Assembly: GCA_030269625.1 (NCBI GenBank)
Contig: JAJDFZ010000003.1
Location: 1-64,000 of the forward strand
Length of the DNA stretch: 64,000 nucleotides
From: Oxalobacter sp. OttesenSCG-928-P03
GTDB taxonomy: Bacteria; Pseudomonadota; Gammaproteobacteria; Burkholderiales; Burkholderiaceae_D
Reading direction: 5' to 3'
In this document: piece by piece, positions 51,106-64,000 of the stretch
How the letters are laid out: each line of letters begins with the position of its first letter
How positions within the stretch are numbered: position 1 is the first letter of the stretch
Made by a program: the position numbers and the translations under genes
Notes under the pieces: model-generated
What the model saw: only the letters and a program-made list of their open reading frames with translations
Told to the model about the DNA's origin: nothing
The model's database searches: none

Positions 51106-51800
51106 TGGCTAAAGTATCGAAAAGAGTACGCGCATTCAAGGAAAAAGTGGATCGCAGCAAGCTGTATCCGGTTGATGAAGCGCTTTCACTGCTGAAAGAA
51201 TTTGCGACTGCCAAGTTTAACGAATCCATCGATATTGCGGTTCAGCTTGGCGTTGACCCGAGAAAATCCGACCAGGTTGTTCGCGGTTCGGTTGTTCTGC
51301 CTGCCGGGACCGGCAAGGATGTCCGTGTCGCTGTTTTTGCCACGGGCGAAAAGGCGGATCAGGCTAAAGAGGCCGGTGCGGATATCGTCGGTATGGAAGA
51401 TCTGGCAGACAGGATCAAGGCGGGCGACATGCCTTTTGACATCGTTATTGCTACGCCGGATACGATGCGGATTGTCGGTACGCTTGGTCAGATTCTCGGC
51501 CCGCGCGGCATGATGCCAAATCCGCGTGTGGGTACGGTAACGCCGGATGTTGCTGTTGCCGTGAAAAATGCGAAGGCAGGCCAGATCCAGTACAGAACGG
51601 ATCGCAACGGTATCATTCATGCCACCGTTGGACGCCGTTCTTTCTCTGATGCAGACCTGAAGTCAAACATCAATGCGCTCATTGATGCCTTGATCAAGGT
51701 GAAGCCGACCAGCAGTAAAGGTGCCTATATCCGGAAGATTTCGCTTTCATCGACCATGGGTGCCGGTGTGCGAATCGACCAGACGACACTTTCTGCCTGA
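51105..51800 (+). CDS. rplA: Ribosomal protein uL1
   Basis: Large-subunit protein at the E-site stalk, 231 residues. It starts [16 protein letters not shown] and has the [12 protein letters not shown] and [18 protein letters not shown] hallmarks. In E. coli L1 represses its own rplKA message; a binding site here is not identified with certainty. A 302-base leader follows before rplJ. Confidence 0.99.
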   Translation: MAKVSKRVRAFKEKVDRSKLYPVDEALSLLKEFATAKFNESIDIAVQLGVDPRKSDQVVRGSVVLPAGTGKDVRVAVFATGEKADQAKEAGADIVGMEDLADRIKAGDMPFDIVIATPDTMRIVGTLGQILGPRGMMPNPRVGTVTPDVAVAVKNAKAGQIQYRTDRNGIIHATVGRRSFSDADLKSNINALIDALIKVKPTSSKGAYIRKISLSSTMGAGVRIDQTTLSA

Positions 51801-52102
51801 CAGAAAAGAATAAAGTCCCTGTCTGCTTAATGCGGGCAGGGCATGACTTTGGGCCGGACCGGTGTTGTTGAGCCGGTTTGGACAGTCAAAGACCGTTGGG
51901 CTGAAAACAGGATTTTCTGTTTTTGGTTAAACCGGAAGAGGGTTTTCCGGCCCAGCGCAGATGGTGAACCCAAAACAGGTTTTGCAGTTTCAGGCGGAAA
52001 TGCCGGCAGTAAACTCCTAACTTTGGACACCGTGTATTAAACCGGTGTGAGAGGCGCCTGTTTTTGAAGCAGGGACTTGAGCACTATTTTTGGAGGTTGA
52101 CC
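51801..52102 (+). promoter_or_regulatory. rplJL leader region with hairpins (likely L10 autoregulation)
   Basis: A 302-base gene-free stretch. Near its start CCCTGTCTGC and GCGGGCAGGG (51817-51841) form a ten-pair stem, two of them wobble, with a five-base loop and no U-tract. Later inverted pieces such as CCGGAAGAGGGTTTTCCGG add structure. In E. coli and related bacteria this leader binds the L10-L7/L12 complex for autogenous control. The function here is inferred from position and structure. Confidence 0.55.
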
Positions 52103-52594
52103 GTGGGTCTCAATCTGAATGACAAAAAGGCCGTTGTTTCGGAAGTCAGCGCGAAGCTGGCTGAATCGCAAACACTTGTACTGGCCGAGTATCGTGGTAT
52201 CCAGGTTGGTGACATGACGCAACTGCGCGTAAAGGCGCGCGAGCAGGGTGTTTATCTTCGTGTTCTGAAGAATACGCTTGCCCGTCGTGCTGTGGAAGGA
52301 ACGGTATTTTCCGATCTCGCTTCCGATATGACAGGACCGCTGATTTATTCCATGTCCACAGATGCCGTTGCTGCGGCAAAAGTCCTGCAGGACTTTGCCA
52401 GAACCAACGACAAGCTTGTCATTAAAAGCGGCAGTTATGCAGGAAAGCAACTCGACAAGGCCGGCGTTATCGAACTGGCCAGTATTCCAAGTCGGGAAGT
52501 TCTGCTGTCACAGCTTATGGGGGTTATGCAGGCGCCTGTTGCGAGCTTTGCTCGTGCACTGGCAGCGCTGGCAGAACAGAAAGAGTCAGCCTGA
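52103..52594 (+). CDS. rplJ: Ribosomal protein uL10, GTG start
   Basis: Base of the L7/L12 stalk, 163 residues. It begins with GTG 52103, translated as [19 protein letters not shown], with GGAGG seven bases upstream. An in-frame ATG 39 bases earlier lacks a ribosome site and family match. The core [23 protein letters not shown] is diagnostic. The C-terminal helices that bind L7/L12 dimers are present. rplL follows after 92 bases. Confidence 0.98.
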   Translation: MGLNLNDKKAVVSEVSAKLAESQTLVLAEYRGIQVGDMTQLRVKAREQGVYLRVLKNTLARRAVEGTVFSDLASDMTGPLIYSMSTDAVAAAKVLQDFARTNDKLVIKSGSYAGKQLDKAGVIELASIPSREVLLSQLMGVMQAPVASFARALAALAEQKESA

Positions 52595-52686
52595 TCGGCT
52601 GCTTGTTTCTTGTGAAATATCAGGGACTTACCTTATAAGTGCGTCAAAACCAACAATAAGTTAATGTATTATTTTAGGAGTTTCAA

Positions 52687-53070
52687 ATGGCAATGAGTAA
52701 AGAGGACATTCTGGAAGCCGTAGGCGCCATGTCCGTTATGGAACTGAACGAGCTGGTTAAAGCTTTTGAAGAAAAATTTGGTGTGTCCGCTGCTGCCATG
52801 GCAGTGGCCGGTCCTGCAGGCGGAGCGGCAGGCGGAGCGGCAGCTGCCGGTGAAGAGCAAACCGAATTCACCATTCTCCTGGCTGATTTTGGTGCCAACA
52901 AGGTTGGCGTCATCAAGGCGGTTCGCGAAATTACCGGCCTGGGCCTCAAGGAAGCCAAGGATATGGTCGATGCAGCACCGAAGCCAGTCAAGGAAGGTGT
53001 TTCCAAGGCAGAAGCCGAAGAAGCCAAGAAAAAACTGGAAGAAGCTGGCGCAAAAGTCGAAATCAAGTAA
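52687..53070 (+). CDS. rplL: Ribosomal protein bL12 (L7/L12)
   Basis: Flexible stalk protein that recruits GTPase factors, 127 residues. The N-terminal dimer domain [20 protein letters not shown] is joined by an Ala/Gly hinge ([10 protein letters not shown]) to the C-terminal domain [28 protein letters not shown] lies six bases before the start. A hairpin lies between it and rpoB. Confidence 0.99.
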   Translation: MAMSKEDILEAVGAMSVMELNELVKAFEEKFGVSAAAMAVAGPAGGAAGGAAAAGEEQTEFTILLADFGANKVGVIKAVREITGLGLKEAKDMVDAAPKPVKEGVSKAEAEEAKKKLEEAGAKVEIK

Positions 53071-53110
53071 TTTTTGCAAATTCTTACAATTTGGCAGTAG
53101 CAGAGTCATG

Positions 53111-53139
53111 GCTGAATCACTTATAATGAGTGGTTCAGC
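53111..53139 (+). promoter_or_regulatory. Hairpin between rplL and rpoB (attenuator/processing candidate)
   Basis: GCTGAATCACT and AGTGGTTCAGC pair over 11 positions (one G-T) with a seven-base loop. No U-tract follows. In E. coli this junction holds an attenuator and an RNase III site, so a like role is plausible. The rest of the 239-base gap before rpoB shows nothing definite. Confidence 0.6.
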
Positions 53140-53309
53140 TCTGGCTCCTTTATGCATTTCATGGTCAAAAATTCCGGATTTCGTGGGGTTGTGGCCTTGT
53201 TTACTGAAATGGCTTTAGAGGATTGAGGCTTGAGTTTTCCGGTTCAATCGACGTTGTAATTGATACTGAAACCTGAATTTTCCATCCTTCAGCCACTCAC
53301 GGAGTGTCC

Positions 53310-57416
<4,107 letters not shown>

Positions 57417-57423
57417 TGTAAGG

Positions 57424-57457
57424 CCGTCAGGATGTCAGCATGATGGCATCCTGACGG
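57424..57457 (+). promoter_or_regulatory. Strong hairpin between rpoB and rpoC
   Basis: CCGTCAGGATG and CATCCTGACGG are perfect 11-base inverted repeats around a 12-base loop. Only three T residues follow, so it is a weak terminator at best. It may instead protect the upstream rpoB mRNA or slow polymerase. Confidence 0.65.
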
Positions 57458-57482
57458 TTTACTCACCCTACCGGAGTGAAAT

Positions 57483-60400
57483 ATGAAAGCACTGCTCGAT
57501 CTATTCAAGCAAGTTCAACAGGATGAACAATTCGACGCGATCAAGATTGGCCTGGCGTCGCCGGAAAAAATCCGGTCCTGGTCATATGGCGAGGTTAAAA
57601 AGCCCGAGACGATCAATTACCGTACATTCAAGCCCGAGCGCGATGGTTTGTTCTGCGCCAAGATTTTTGGCCCGATCAAGGATTATGAGTGTCTTTGCAG
57701 CAAGTACAAAAGACTGAAGCACCGTGGCGTTATCTGTGAAAAATGCGGGGTTGAGGTCACTCTGGCCAAAGTGCGCCGCGAGCGTATGGGCCACATTGAG
57801 CTGGCATCCCCTGCTGCACATATCTGGTTTCTGAAATCGTTGCCGTCCCGTCTGGGGATGGTGCTTGACATGACGTTGCGCGATATTGAGCGTGTCCTCT
57901 ATTTCGAGGCTTATGTTGTGACTGATCCGGGCATGACGCCGCTGCGCAAGGGACAGATCATGTCCGAGGATGATTATGCGGCCCGTTATGAAGAATACGG
58001 CGATGACTTTTCCGCCATGATGGGTGCCGAAGGGATTCGTGAGCTTTTGCGTTCCATTGATATCAACCGTGAAGCGGAACAGTTGCGTGGTGAGCTGCGC
58101 GATTCCCGCTCGGAAGCCAAGATCAAGAAATACGCAAAAAGGCTGAAAGTGCTGGAAGCATTCCAGCGTTCCGGCATCAAGCCGGAATGGATGATCATGG
58201 AAGTGCTGCCGGTGCTGCCGCCGGAATTGCGTCCGCTGGTGCCGCTGGATGGCGGCCGCTTTGCGACCTCTGATCTGAACGATCTGTATCGCCGCGTCAT
58301 CAACCGTAATAATCGCCTGAAACGCCTGCTGGAACTGCGTGCGCCGGAAATCATCACGCGCAACGAAAAACGCATGCTGCAGGAAGCCGTTGATTCACTG
58401 CTGGACAACGGTCGTCGCGGCAAGGCCATGACCGGCGCCAACAAGCGCCCGCTGAAATCCCTGGCTGAAATGATCAAAGGCAAAGGCGGCCGTTTCCGTC
58501 AGAATCTGCTGGGCAAGCGCGTCGACTATTCCGGCCGCTCCGTTATCGTTGTCGGTCCCCAGCTGAAGCTGCACCAGTGCGGTCTGCCGAAGCTGATGGC
58601 GCTGGAACTCTTCAAGCCGTTTATTTTCAACAAGCTGGAACTGATGGGGCTGGCTACGACAATCAAGGCCGCCAAGCGCCTGGTTGACATGCAGGAAGGT
58701 ATCGTCTGGGATATCCTGGAAGAGGTTATTCGCGAACATCCGGTCATGCTGAATCGTGCGCCAACGCTGCACAGGCTGGGTATCCAGGCGTTTGAGCCGG
58801 TCCTGATTGAAGGCAAGGCCATCCAGTTGCATCCGCTGGTCTGCGCCGCATTCAATGCGGACTTTGACGGTGACCAGATGGCGGTTCACGTTCCGCTGTC
58901 CATCGAGGCACAGCTGGAAGCCCGTGCACTGATGCTGGCCTCCAACAATATTCTGTTCCCCTCCAATGGTGAGCCGTCCATTGTTCCGTCCCAGGATATC
59001 GTTTTGGGCCTCTACTATGCGACCCGCGAAAAGATCAATGGCAAAGGCGAAGGCCTGATGTTTGCCGATGTTTCCGAGGTCCTGCGTGCCTATGACAATA
59101 AGGAAGTGGAGCTGACCAGCCGGATTACGGTTCGTATTCCCGAACTGCAGAAGGATCACGAAACGGGCGAAATGGTCAAACGCGAAGTCCGTTATGAAAC
59201 CACGGTTGGCCGTGCCATGCTCTCCGAAATTCTGCCGGAAGGCCTGTCCTATACCCTGCTCAATACCACGCTGAAGAAGAAGGAAATTTCCAGGCTGATC
59301 AATGCGTCTTTCCGTCGTTGTGGTTTGAGGGAAACCGTTATTTTCGCCGACCGCCTGATGCAGTCAGGCTTCAGGCTGGCAACCCGTGCCGGTATTTCCA
59401 TCTCGATTGATGACATGCTGGTGCCGCAAGTGAAGACCGACCTGATTGCCGCTGCAGAGCAGGAGGTCAAACAGATCGAGCAGCAGTATTCATCCGGTCT
59501 GGTAACAGCTGGCGAACGCTATAACAAGGTTGTCGATATCTGGGGTAAAACCGGTGATGATGTTGGTAAGGCCATGATGGATCAACTGAAAGTCGAGGAA
59601 GTCGTCAAGCGTGACGGTTCGATCACGACGCAGGAATCCTTCAATTCCATTTACATGATGGCAGACTCCGGCGCGCGCGGCTCAGCTGCGCAGATCAGGC
59701 AGCTGGCCGGTATGCGCGGCCTGATGGCCAAGCCGGATGGTTCCATTATCGAAACACCGATTACCGCGAATTTCCGTGAAGGCCTGAATGTACTGCAGTA
59801 CTTCATTTCCACGCACGGCGCCCGCAAGGGATTGGCCGATACCGCGCTGAAAACCGCCAATTCGGGTTATCTCACCCGCCGTCTGGTTGACGTGACGCAG
59901 GACCTGGTTGTGATCGAAGACGATTGCGGCACGACCAATGGCGCTGTCATGAAAGCCCTGATCGAGGGTGGTGAAGTGATTGAGGCGCTGAGCGACCGTA
60001 TTTTGGGCCGTGTTGCCGCTAATGATGTCATCAACCCCGAAACGCAGGAAACCCTGTATGAAGCCGGCACCCTCTTGAATGAGGATATGGTCGAGGAAAT
60101 CGCCCGTCTTGGCGTGGATGAAGTCAAGGTGCGCACGCCTCTGACCTGCGAAACCCGTTACGGCATGTGTGCCAAGTGCTATGGCCGCGATCTGGGCCGT
60201 GGCGCGCTCGTTAATGTTGGTGAGGCTGTTGGTGTGATTGCGGCGCAATCCATCGGCGAGCCGGGAACCCAGCTCACCATGCGGACGTTCCACATTGGTG
60301 GCGCGGCATCCCGTTCTGCTGTGGCATCCAACGTTGAGGCGCGTTCAAACGGTACCATTCATTTCACGTCAGCCATGCGCTATGTGACCAATGAGAAGGG

Positions 60401-61727
60401 TGACCAGATCGTGATTTCCCGCTCAGGCGAAGTTATCATTTCAGACGATCTGGGCCGCGAGCGTGAAAGACATAAAGTGCCCTATGGCGCAACCCTGCAG
60501 GCACATGACAATATGCCGATCAAGGCAGGCAAGGTGCTGGCAACCTGGGATCCGCTGACTCGTCCGATCATTACCGAATATGCGGGTACGATCAAGTTTG
60601 AAAATGTCGAGGAAGGCGTTACGGTTGCAAGGCAGCTTGATGAGGTGACGGGCCTTTCCACGCTGGTTGTTATTGACCCGAAACGTCGCGGCTCTTCCAC
60701 GAAGTCAGCCCGCCCGCAGGTCAAACTGCTCAACGATAATGGCGAAGAGGTCAAGATTGCCGGTACCGAGCATTCCGTGACCATCAGCTTCCAGATCGGC
60801 GCACTTCTGATGGTGCAGGATGGGCAGAAAGTTTCTGTCGGTGAAGTACTGGCACGTATTCCGACTGAGTCACAGAAAACCCGTGATATTACCGGCGGTT
60901 TGCCGCGCGTTGCGGAACTGTTCGAGGCGCGTTCACCAAAAGATGCCGGCATGCTGGCAGAGGTAACCGGCACGGTTGCTTTCGGCAAGGAAACCAAAGG
61001 TAAGCAGCGTCTGGAAATTACCGATATGGATGGCAATCGCCATGAGTTCCTGATCGGCAAGGAAAAACAGGTGCTGGTCCATGACGGACAGGTTGTGAAC
61101 AAGGGTGAGATGATTGTGGATGGCCCGGCCGATCCGCAGGATATCCTGAGGCTCCTGGGTATTGAGGCGCTGGCCCGCTACATTGTTGACGAAGTGCAGG
61201 ATGTTTATCGTCTGCAGGGCGTGAAGATCAATGACAAGCACATTGAAGTGATCGTTCGCCAGATGCTGCGCCGTGTCAACGTCATTGATGCAGGCGATAC
61301 CTCCTATATCACCGGAGAACAGGTCGAGCGTTCCGAACTGCTGGATGAGAATGATCGTGTCATTGCCGAAGGCAAGATTCCGGCAACTTACGAAAACGTG
61401 CTCCTGGGTATTACCAAGGCATCGCTTTCGACCGACTCGTTCATTTCCGCGGCTTCCTTCCAGGAAACCACCCGCGTACTGACGGAAGCGGCGATTATGG
61501 GCAAACGCGATGGCTTGCGCGGCCTGAAGGAAAACGTGATCGTTGGCCGCCTGATTCCGGCCGGTACCGGTCTGGCGGTTCATCGTGCCCGCAGGCTCAA
61601 AGGGGTCTGGGAGCGTGAAGAGCGTGAAGCCATGGAGCGTGAAGAGCGCGAGTCGCTTTTCAGTCCGATGCCGGCAGAGGATGCCTCATCTGAAGAGATG
61701 GGAGCAGCCAGTCCGGACCAGGTCTGA
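57483..61727 (+). CDS. rpoC: RNA polymerase beta' subunit
   Basis: Catalytic core subunit, 1414 residues. The first zinc site is [19 protein letters not shown], the active-site metal loop is [12 protein letters not shown], and the second zinc site is [13 protein letters not shown]. The acidic C-terminal tail (about 1385-1414) is moderately long. CCGGAG lies just before ATG 57483. It ends the rplKAJL-rpoBC run before a strong terminator. Confidence 0.99.
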   Translation: MKALLDLFKQVQQDEQFDAIKIGLASPEKIRSWSYGEVKKPETINYRTFKPERDGLFCAKIFGPIKDYECLCSKYKRLKHRGVICEKCGVEVTLAKVRRERMGHIELASPAAHIWFLKSLPSRLGMVLDMTLRDIERVLYFEAYVVTDPGMTPLRKGQIMSEDDYAARYEEYGDDFSAMMGAEGIRELLRSIDINREAEQLRGELRDSRSEAKIKKYAKRLKVLEAFQRSGIKPEWMIMEVLPVLPPELRPLVPLDGGRFATSDLNDLYRRVINRNNRLKRLLELRAPEIITRNEKRMLQEAVDSLLDNGRRGKAMTGANKRPLKSLAEMIKGKGGRFRQNLLGKRVDYSGRSVIVVGPQLKLHQCGLPKLMALELFKPFIFNKLELMGLATTIKAAKRLVDMQEGIVWDILEEVIREHPVMLNRAPTLHRLGIQAFEPVLIEGKAIQLHPLVCAAFNADFDGDQMAVHVPLSIEAQLEARALMLASNNILFPSNGEPSIVPSQDIVLGLYYATREKINGKGEGLMFADVSEVLRAYDNKEVELTSRITVRIPELQKDHETGEMVKREVRYETTVGRAMLSEILPEGLSYTLLNTTLKKKEISRLINASFRRCGLRETVIFADRLMQSGFRLATRAGISISIDDMLVPQVKTDLIAAAEQEVKQIEQQYSSGLVTAGERYNKVVDIWGKTGDDVGKAMMDQLKVEEVVKRDGSITTQESFNSIYMMADSGARGSAAQIRQLAGMRGLMAKPDGSIIETPITANFREGLNVLQYFISTHGARKGLADTALKTANSGYLTRRLVDVTQDLVVIEDDCGTTNGAVMKALIEGGEVIEALSDRILGRVAANDVINPETQETLYEAGTLLNEDMVEEIARLGVDEVKVRTPLTCETRYGMCAKCYGRDLGRGALVNVGEAVGVIAAQSIGEPGTQLTMRTFHIGGAASRSAVASNVEARSNGTIHFTSAMRYVTNEKGDQIVISRSGEVIISDDLGRERERHKVPYGATLQAHDNMPIKAGKVLATWDPLTRPIITEYAGTIKFENVEEGVTVARQLDEVTGLSTLVVIDPKRRGSSTKSARPQVKLLNDNGEEVKIAGTEHSVTISFQIGALLMVQDGQKVSVGEVLARIPTESQKTRDITGGLPRVAELFEARSPKDAGMLAEVTGTVAFGKETKGKQRLEITDMDGNRHEFLIGKEKQVLVHDGQVVNKGEMIVDGPADPQDILRLLGIEALARYIVDEVQDVYRLQGVKINDKHIEVIVRQMLRRVNVIDAGDTSYITGEQVERSELLDENDRVIAEGKIPATYENVLLGITKASLSTDSFISAASFQETTRVLTEAAIMGKRDGLRGLKENVIVGRLIPAGTGLAVHRARRLKGVWEREEREAMEREERESLFSPMPAEDASSEEMGAASPDQV

Positions 61728-61743
61728 TCGCGTTATCACTCGG

Positions 61744-61777
61744 AAAGGCATTCCGGATGATCCGGAATGCCTTTTTT
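61744..61777 (+). terminator. Strong intrinsic terminator after rpoC
   Basis: AAAGGCATTCCGGA and TCCGGAATGCCTTT are perfect 14-base inverted repeats with a three-base loop, followed by more T residues. It sits 16 bases past the rpoC stop and closes the rpo transcript. Confidence 0.95.
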
Positions 61778-61856
61778 GATCGCAGTTTGTTGTATTTCCC
61801 CAAAGGCGATTCTGTTGTTTTTGCGTTGTTTTTTGAAAAAACAGGATGCAGAGGAA

Positions 61857-61885
61857 TTGACTTGGGTTTTCAGGCGGTTTAGAAT
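61857..61885 (+). promoter_or_regulatory. Sigma-70-type promoter of the rpsL-rpsG-fusA operon
   Basis: TTGACT (61857-61862) and TAGAAT (61880-61885) are spaced by 17 bases. The rpsL start is 167 bases further, giving a long leader that contains a CCCGG...CCGGG hairpin (about 61987-62014). The 324-base gap between rpoC and rpsL holds only this and the terminator. Confidence 0.75.
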
Positions 61886-62051
61886 CTCTGGTTCTCAATG
61901 TATGCCTTTTGCAGATAATGGACGTAAATCATTGATATATCTGCTTTGGCACTCATCTTGCGGTCAGATAATCTCTCCGTAGAGTCCCCGGTGCATTTTC
62001 ATGTGTGGCCGGGATTGTTACATTAATTAAACTATTTAGCTGGAAAGATCG

Positions 62052-62435
62052 ATGCCAACCATCAATCAACTGATTCGTAAACCGCGTGTTTCCGTCAAGG
62101 TGAAAAGCAAGTCACCGGCACTGGAAAACTGCCCGCAAAAACGCGGCGTCTGTACGCGTGTTTACACAACGACACCGAAAAAGCCGAACTCCGCATTGCG
62201 TAAGGTCGCCAAAGTGCGCCTGACCAATGGATTTGAGGTGATTTCGTACATTGGCGGTGAGGGCCATAACCTCCAGGAGCACAGCGTTGTTCTCCTTCGT
62301 GGCGGCCGTGTAAAAGACTTGCCGGGTGTGCGTTACCACATGGTGCGCGGTTCTCTGGATACGCAGGGTGTAAAAGATCGTAAGCAGGCCCGTTCCAAAT
62401 ACGGTGCCAAGCGCGCAAAACCTGCAAAAGCTTAA
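62052..62435 (+). CDS. rpsL: Ribosomal protein uS12
   Basis: Small-subunit decoding-centre protein, 127 residues. It starts [12 protein letters not shown] and has [21 protein letters not shown], with the lysines that decide streptomycin response in the normal form, and the later [14 protein letters not shown]. The tail is lysine-rich. GGAAAG is upstream. First gene of the str operon. Confidence 0.99.
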   Translation: MPTINQLIRKPRVSVKVKSKSPALENCPQKRGVCTRVYTTTPKKPNSALRKVAKVRLTNGFEVISYIGGEGHNLQEHSVVLLRGGRVKDLPGVRYHMVRGSLDTQGVKDRKQARSKYGAKRAKPAKA

Positions 62436-62436
62436 T

Positions 62437-62527
62437 CCGGTTTATAAACCGGTTGTGTGTGAGTCGGCTGTATGGCCGAGTAAGTGGTGCGTCATGAGGG
62501 CGTACCATGAGTGTTTCAAGGCACTCA
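62437..62527 (+). promoter_or_regulatory. Structured rpsL-rpsG junction (candidate S7 control region)
   Basis: Four short hairpins follow in series: CCGGTT/AACCGG (62437-62452), TCGGC/GCCGA (62464-62479), GGTGCG/CGTACC (62486-62506) and TGAGTG/CACTCA (62508-62527). In E. coli S7 represses its own translation at a structured S12-S7 junction. Whether S7 binds here is inferred. Confidence 0.5.
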
Positions 62528-62550
62528 ACTGAAGATAGAAAGGAAGTGAA

Positions 62551-63021
62551 ATGCCTCGTCGTCGCGAAGTTCCCAAACGCGAAATTCTGCCTGATCCAAA
62601 ATTCGGTAACGTGGATGTTGCCAAGTTTGTCAACATCCTGATGTTGTCAGGCAAAAAATCTGTCGCAGAAAACATCATTTATGGCGCTTTTGATATTATC
62701 CAGAGCAAATCCGGCAAGGATCCGCTGGAAATTTTCATGACAGCCGTCAATAACTGCAAACCGCTCGTTGAAGTAAAGTCGCGCCGTGTCGGTGGTGCCA
62801 ACTACCAGGTGCCCATCGAGGTGAGGCCTGTTCGCCGTATGGCCTTGTCCATGCGCTGGATTCGTGAGGCTGCCACCAGGCGCAGTGAAAAATCCATGCC
62901 GCAACGTCTGGCCGGAGAATTGCTCGAGGCGGCAGAAGGCCGTGGCGGCGCAATGAGAAAGCGTGACGAAGTGCACCGGATGGCGGAAGCAAACAAAGCG
63001 TTTTCCCATTTCCGCTTTTAA
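62551..63021 (+). CDS. rpsG: Ribosomal protein uS7
   Basis: Small-subunit head assembly protein, 156 residues. It starts [19 protein letters not shown], followed by [18 protein letters not shown] and [21 protein letters not shown], all diagnostic. AGGAAG lies upstream of the start. In enteric bacteria it also controls the str operon. The ring-closing C-terminus [13 protein letters not shown] is present. Confidence 0.99.
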   Translation: MPRRREVPKREILPDPKFGNVDVAKFVNILMLSGKKSVAENIIYGAFDIIQSKSGKDPLEIFMTAVNNCKPLVEVKSRRVGGANYQVPIEVRPVRRMALSMRWIREAATRRSEKSMPQRLAGELLEAAEGRGGAMRKRDEVHRMAEANKAFSHFRF

Positions 63022-63030
63022 TTGAATCCC

Positions 63031-63060
63031 GCGAGCAGCAGGCGGAGGTGTGTTGCTCGC
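63031..63060 (+). promoter_or_regulatory. Hairpin between rpsG and fusA
   Basis: GCGAGCAGCA and TGTTGCTCGC pair over ten positions (one G-T) with a ten-base loop. It is followed by A residues rather than T, so it is a structural or processing element rather than a terminator. Confidence 0.6.
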
Positions 63061-63142
63061 AAAAACAATCATTGGCAGGCCGGGCACATCTGAAGAGAAC
63101 GTGGTGCTCGGTTTGTTTATCTGAAAAAAACTAGGACTGAAT

Positions 63143-64000
63143 ATGGCTCGCAAGACACCCATTGAACGCTATCGTAACATCGGTATTTCCGCGCATATTG
63201 ACGCGGGCAAAACCACGACAACCGAACGTATTCTGTTTTATACCGGCGTCAATCACAAACTGGGTGAGGTACACGACGGTGCTGCAACCATGGACTGGAT
63301 GGAGCAGGAACAGGAGCGCGGCATCACGATTACATCCGCTGCCACAACCTGTTACTGGAGCGGCATGGCCAACAACTTCCCGGAGCATCACATCAACATT
63401 ATTGATACCCCGGGCCACGTTGACTTCACCATTGAGGTCGAGCGTTCCATGCGCGTCCTGGATGGCGCCTGTATGGTGTACTGCTCTGTCGGTGGTGTGC
63501 AGCCGCAATCGGAAACGGTATGGCGCCAGGCTAACAAGTACAATGTGCCGCGTCTGGCTTTCGTCAACAAGATGGACCGTACCGGTGCAAACTTCTTCAA
63601 GGTTTATGACCAGATGCGCTCACGCCTGAAGGCAAACCCGATTCCGCTTCAGGTGCCAATTGGCGCTGAAGATACCTTCGAGGGGGTGGTTGACCTGATC
63701 AAGATGAAGGGCATTTACTGGGATGAGGCTTCCCAGGGTACCAAATTCGAGTATCGCGATGTGCCGGACAATCTCAAGGAGATTGCGCAGGAATGGCGCG
63801 AAAAGCTGCTGGAAACGGCGGCGGAAAGCAGCGAAGACCTGATGAACAAATACCTTGAAGAAGGCGATTTGTCTGAGGAAGATATCAAGATGGCGCTGCG
63901 CCAGCGTACCATTGCTGGTGAAATTGTGCCGATGATGTGTGGTACTGCTTTCAAGAACAAGGGTGTGCAGGCCATGCTTGACGCCGTGATTGAGTATCTG
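63143..64000 (+). CDS. fusA: Elongation factor G, 5' part (runs out of window)
   Basis: Ribosomal translocase GTPase. The first 286 codons are visible from ATG 63143. The P-loop is [15 protein letters not shown], the switch regions show [11 protein letters not shown] and [17 protein letters not shown], and the guanine motif is [10 protein letters not shown]. It is the third gene of the str operon. The rest of the gene and any following tuf copy lie outside the window. Confidence 0.99.
   Translation, partial: MARKTPIERYRNIGISAHIDAGKTTTTERILFYTGVNHKLGEVHDGAATMDWMEQEQERGITITSAATTCYWSGMANNFPEHHINIIDTPGHVDFTIEVERSMRVLDGACMVYCSVGGVQPQSETVWRQANKYNVPRLAFVNKMDRTGANFFKVYDQMRSRLKANPIPLQVPIGAEDTFEGVVDLIKMKGIYWDEASQGTKFEYRDVPDNLKEIAQEWREKLLETAAESSEDLMNKYLEEGDLSEEDIKMALRQRTIAGEIVPMMCGTAFKNKGVQAMLDAVIEYL

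Overview
The window is chromosomal DNA from a betaproteobacterium of the order Burkholderiales. Gene content and order suggest the Oxalobacteraceae, with Oxalobacter as a plausible but unproven genus. The reasons are the diagnostic order fur < bamE-dapB / leuS-lptE-holA-proA, the block tRNA-Tyr/Gly/Thr - tuf - tRNA-Trp - secE - nusG - rplKAJL - rpoBC - rpsL - rpsG - fusA, a HrcA-type CIRCE box on groESL, and the moderate GC content. No insertion sequence, prophage, CRISPR array, integrase, rRNA or plasmid function is visible, so this is core rather than accessory DNA.

Layout. 1-932 is the start of threonine dehydratase (ilvA, reading out of the window). 1076-9901 is a run of + strand genes: a YqaA-like membrane protein, a HIT protein, ubiE, a Tim44-like protein, ubiB, a sodium:solute symporter, an FmdB zinc ribbon, aspS and nudB. 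A bidirectional terminator separates nudB from a minus-strand periplasmic parvulin. 10971-18706 is a complete peptide-import operon: binding protein, an exported M3 metallopeptidase, two permeases and a fused double ATPase. yaeQ follows it.

19361-35324 is almost entirely minus strand. It holds an esterase, mogA and darP (divergent from pmbA), then a long co-directional series ending at 22756. Read in transcription order this series is bamE (with an unusual low-complexity tail), dapB, leuS, lptE, holA, proA, an rRNA-type methyltransferase, a fused pabAB, pabC and a small exported protein. fur and an RMD1-family protein are divergent from bamE. Next come a CBS protein, an M20 amidohydrolase with a ClC antiporter, groESL and the feoAB ferrous iron system with a small Cys-rich partner. 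The groESL control region carries sigma-32-like and sigma-70-like promoter elements plus CIRCE. The feo genes lie below a Fur-like box.

45127 to the end is + strand: a DUF599 protein and PBP4 (dacB), a tRNA cluster with tuf, and the translation/transcription super-cluster ending inside fusA. Several junctions in this last part hold strong RNA hairpins without a U-tract, which fits known autogenous control of ribosomal operons in enterobacteria.

The window is mostly well-known housekeeping DNA. I did not find a clearly new multi-gene system. The least ordinary items are the repeat-bearing BamE tail, the exported M3 peptidase built into the peptide importer operon together with a DppC-type permease carrying an enlarged loop, a G9 tract inside dapB, the TTG start of nudB overlapped by a two-codon ORF, a 37-residue membrane protein gene, and a paired TATA-rich repeat around a hairpin upstream of the tRNA cluster.
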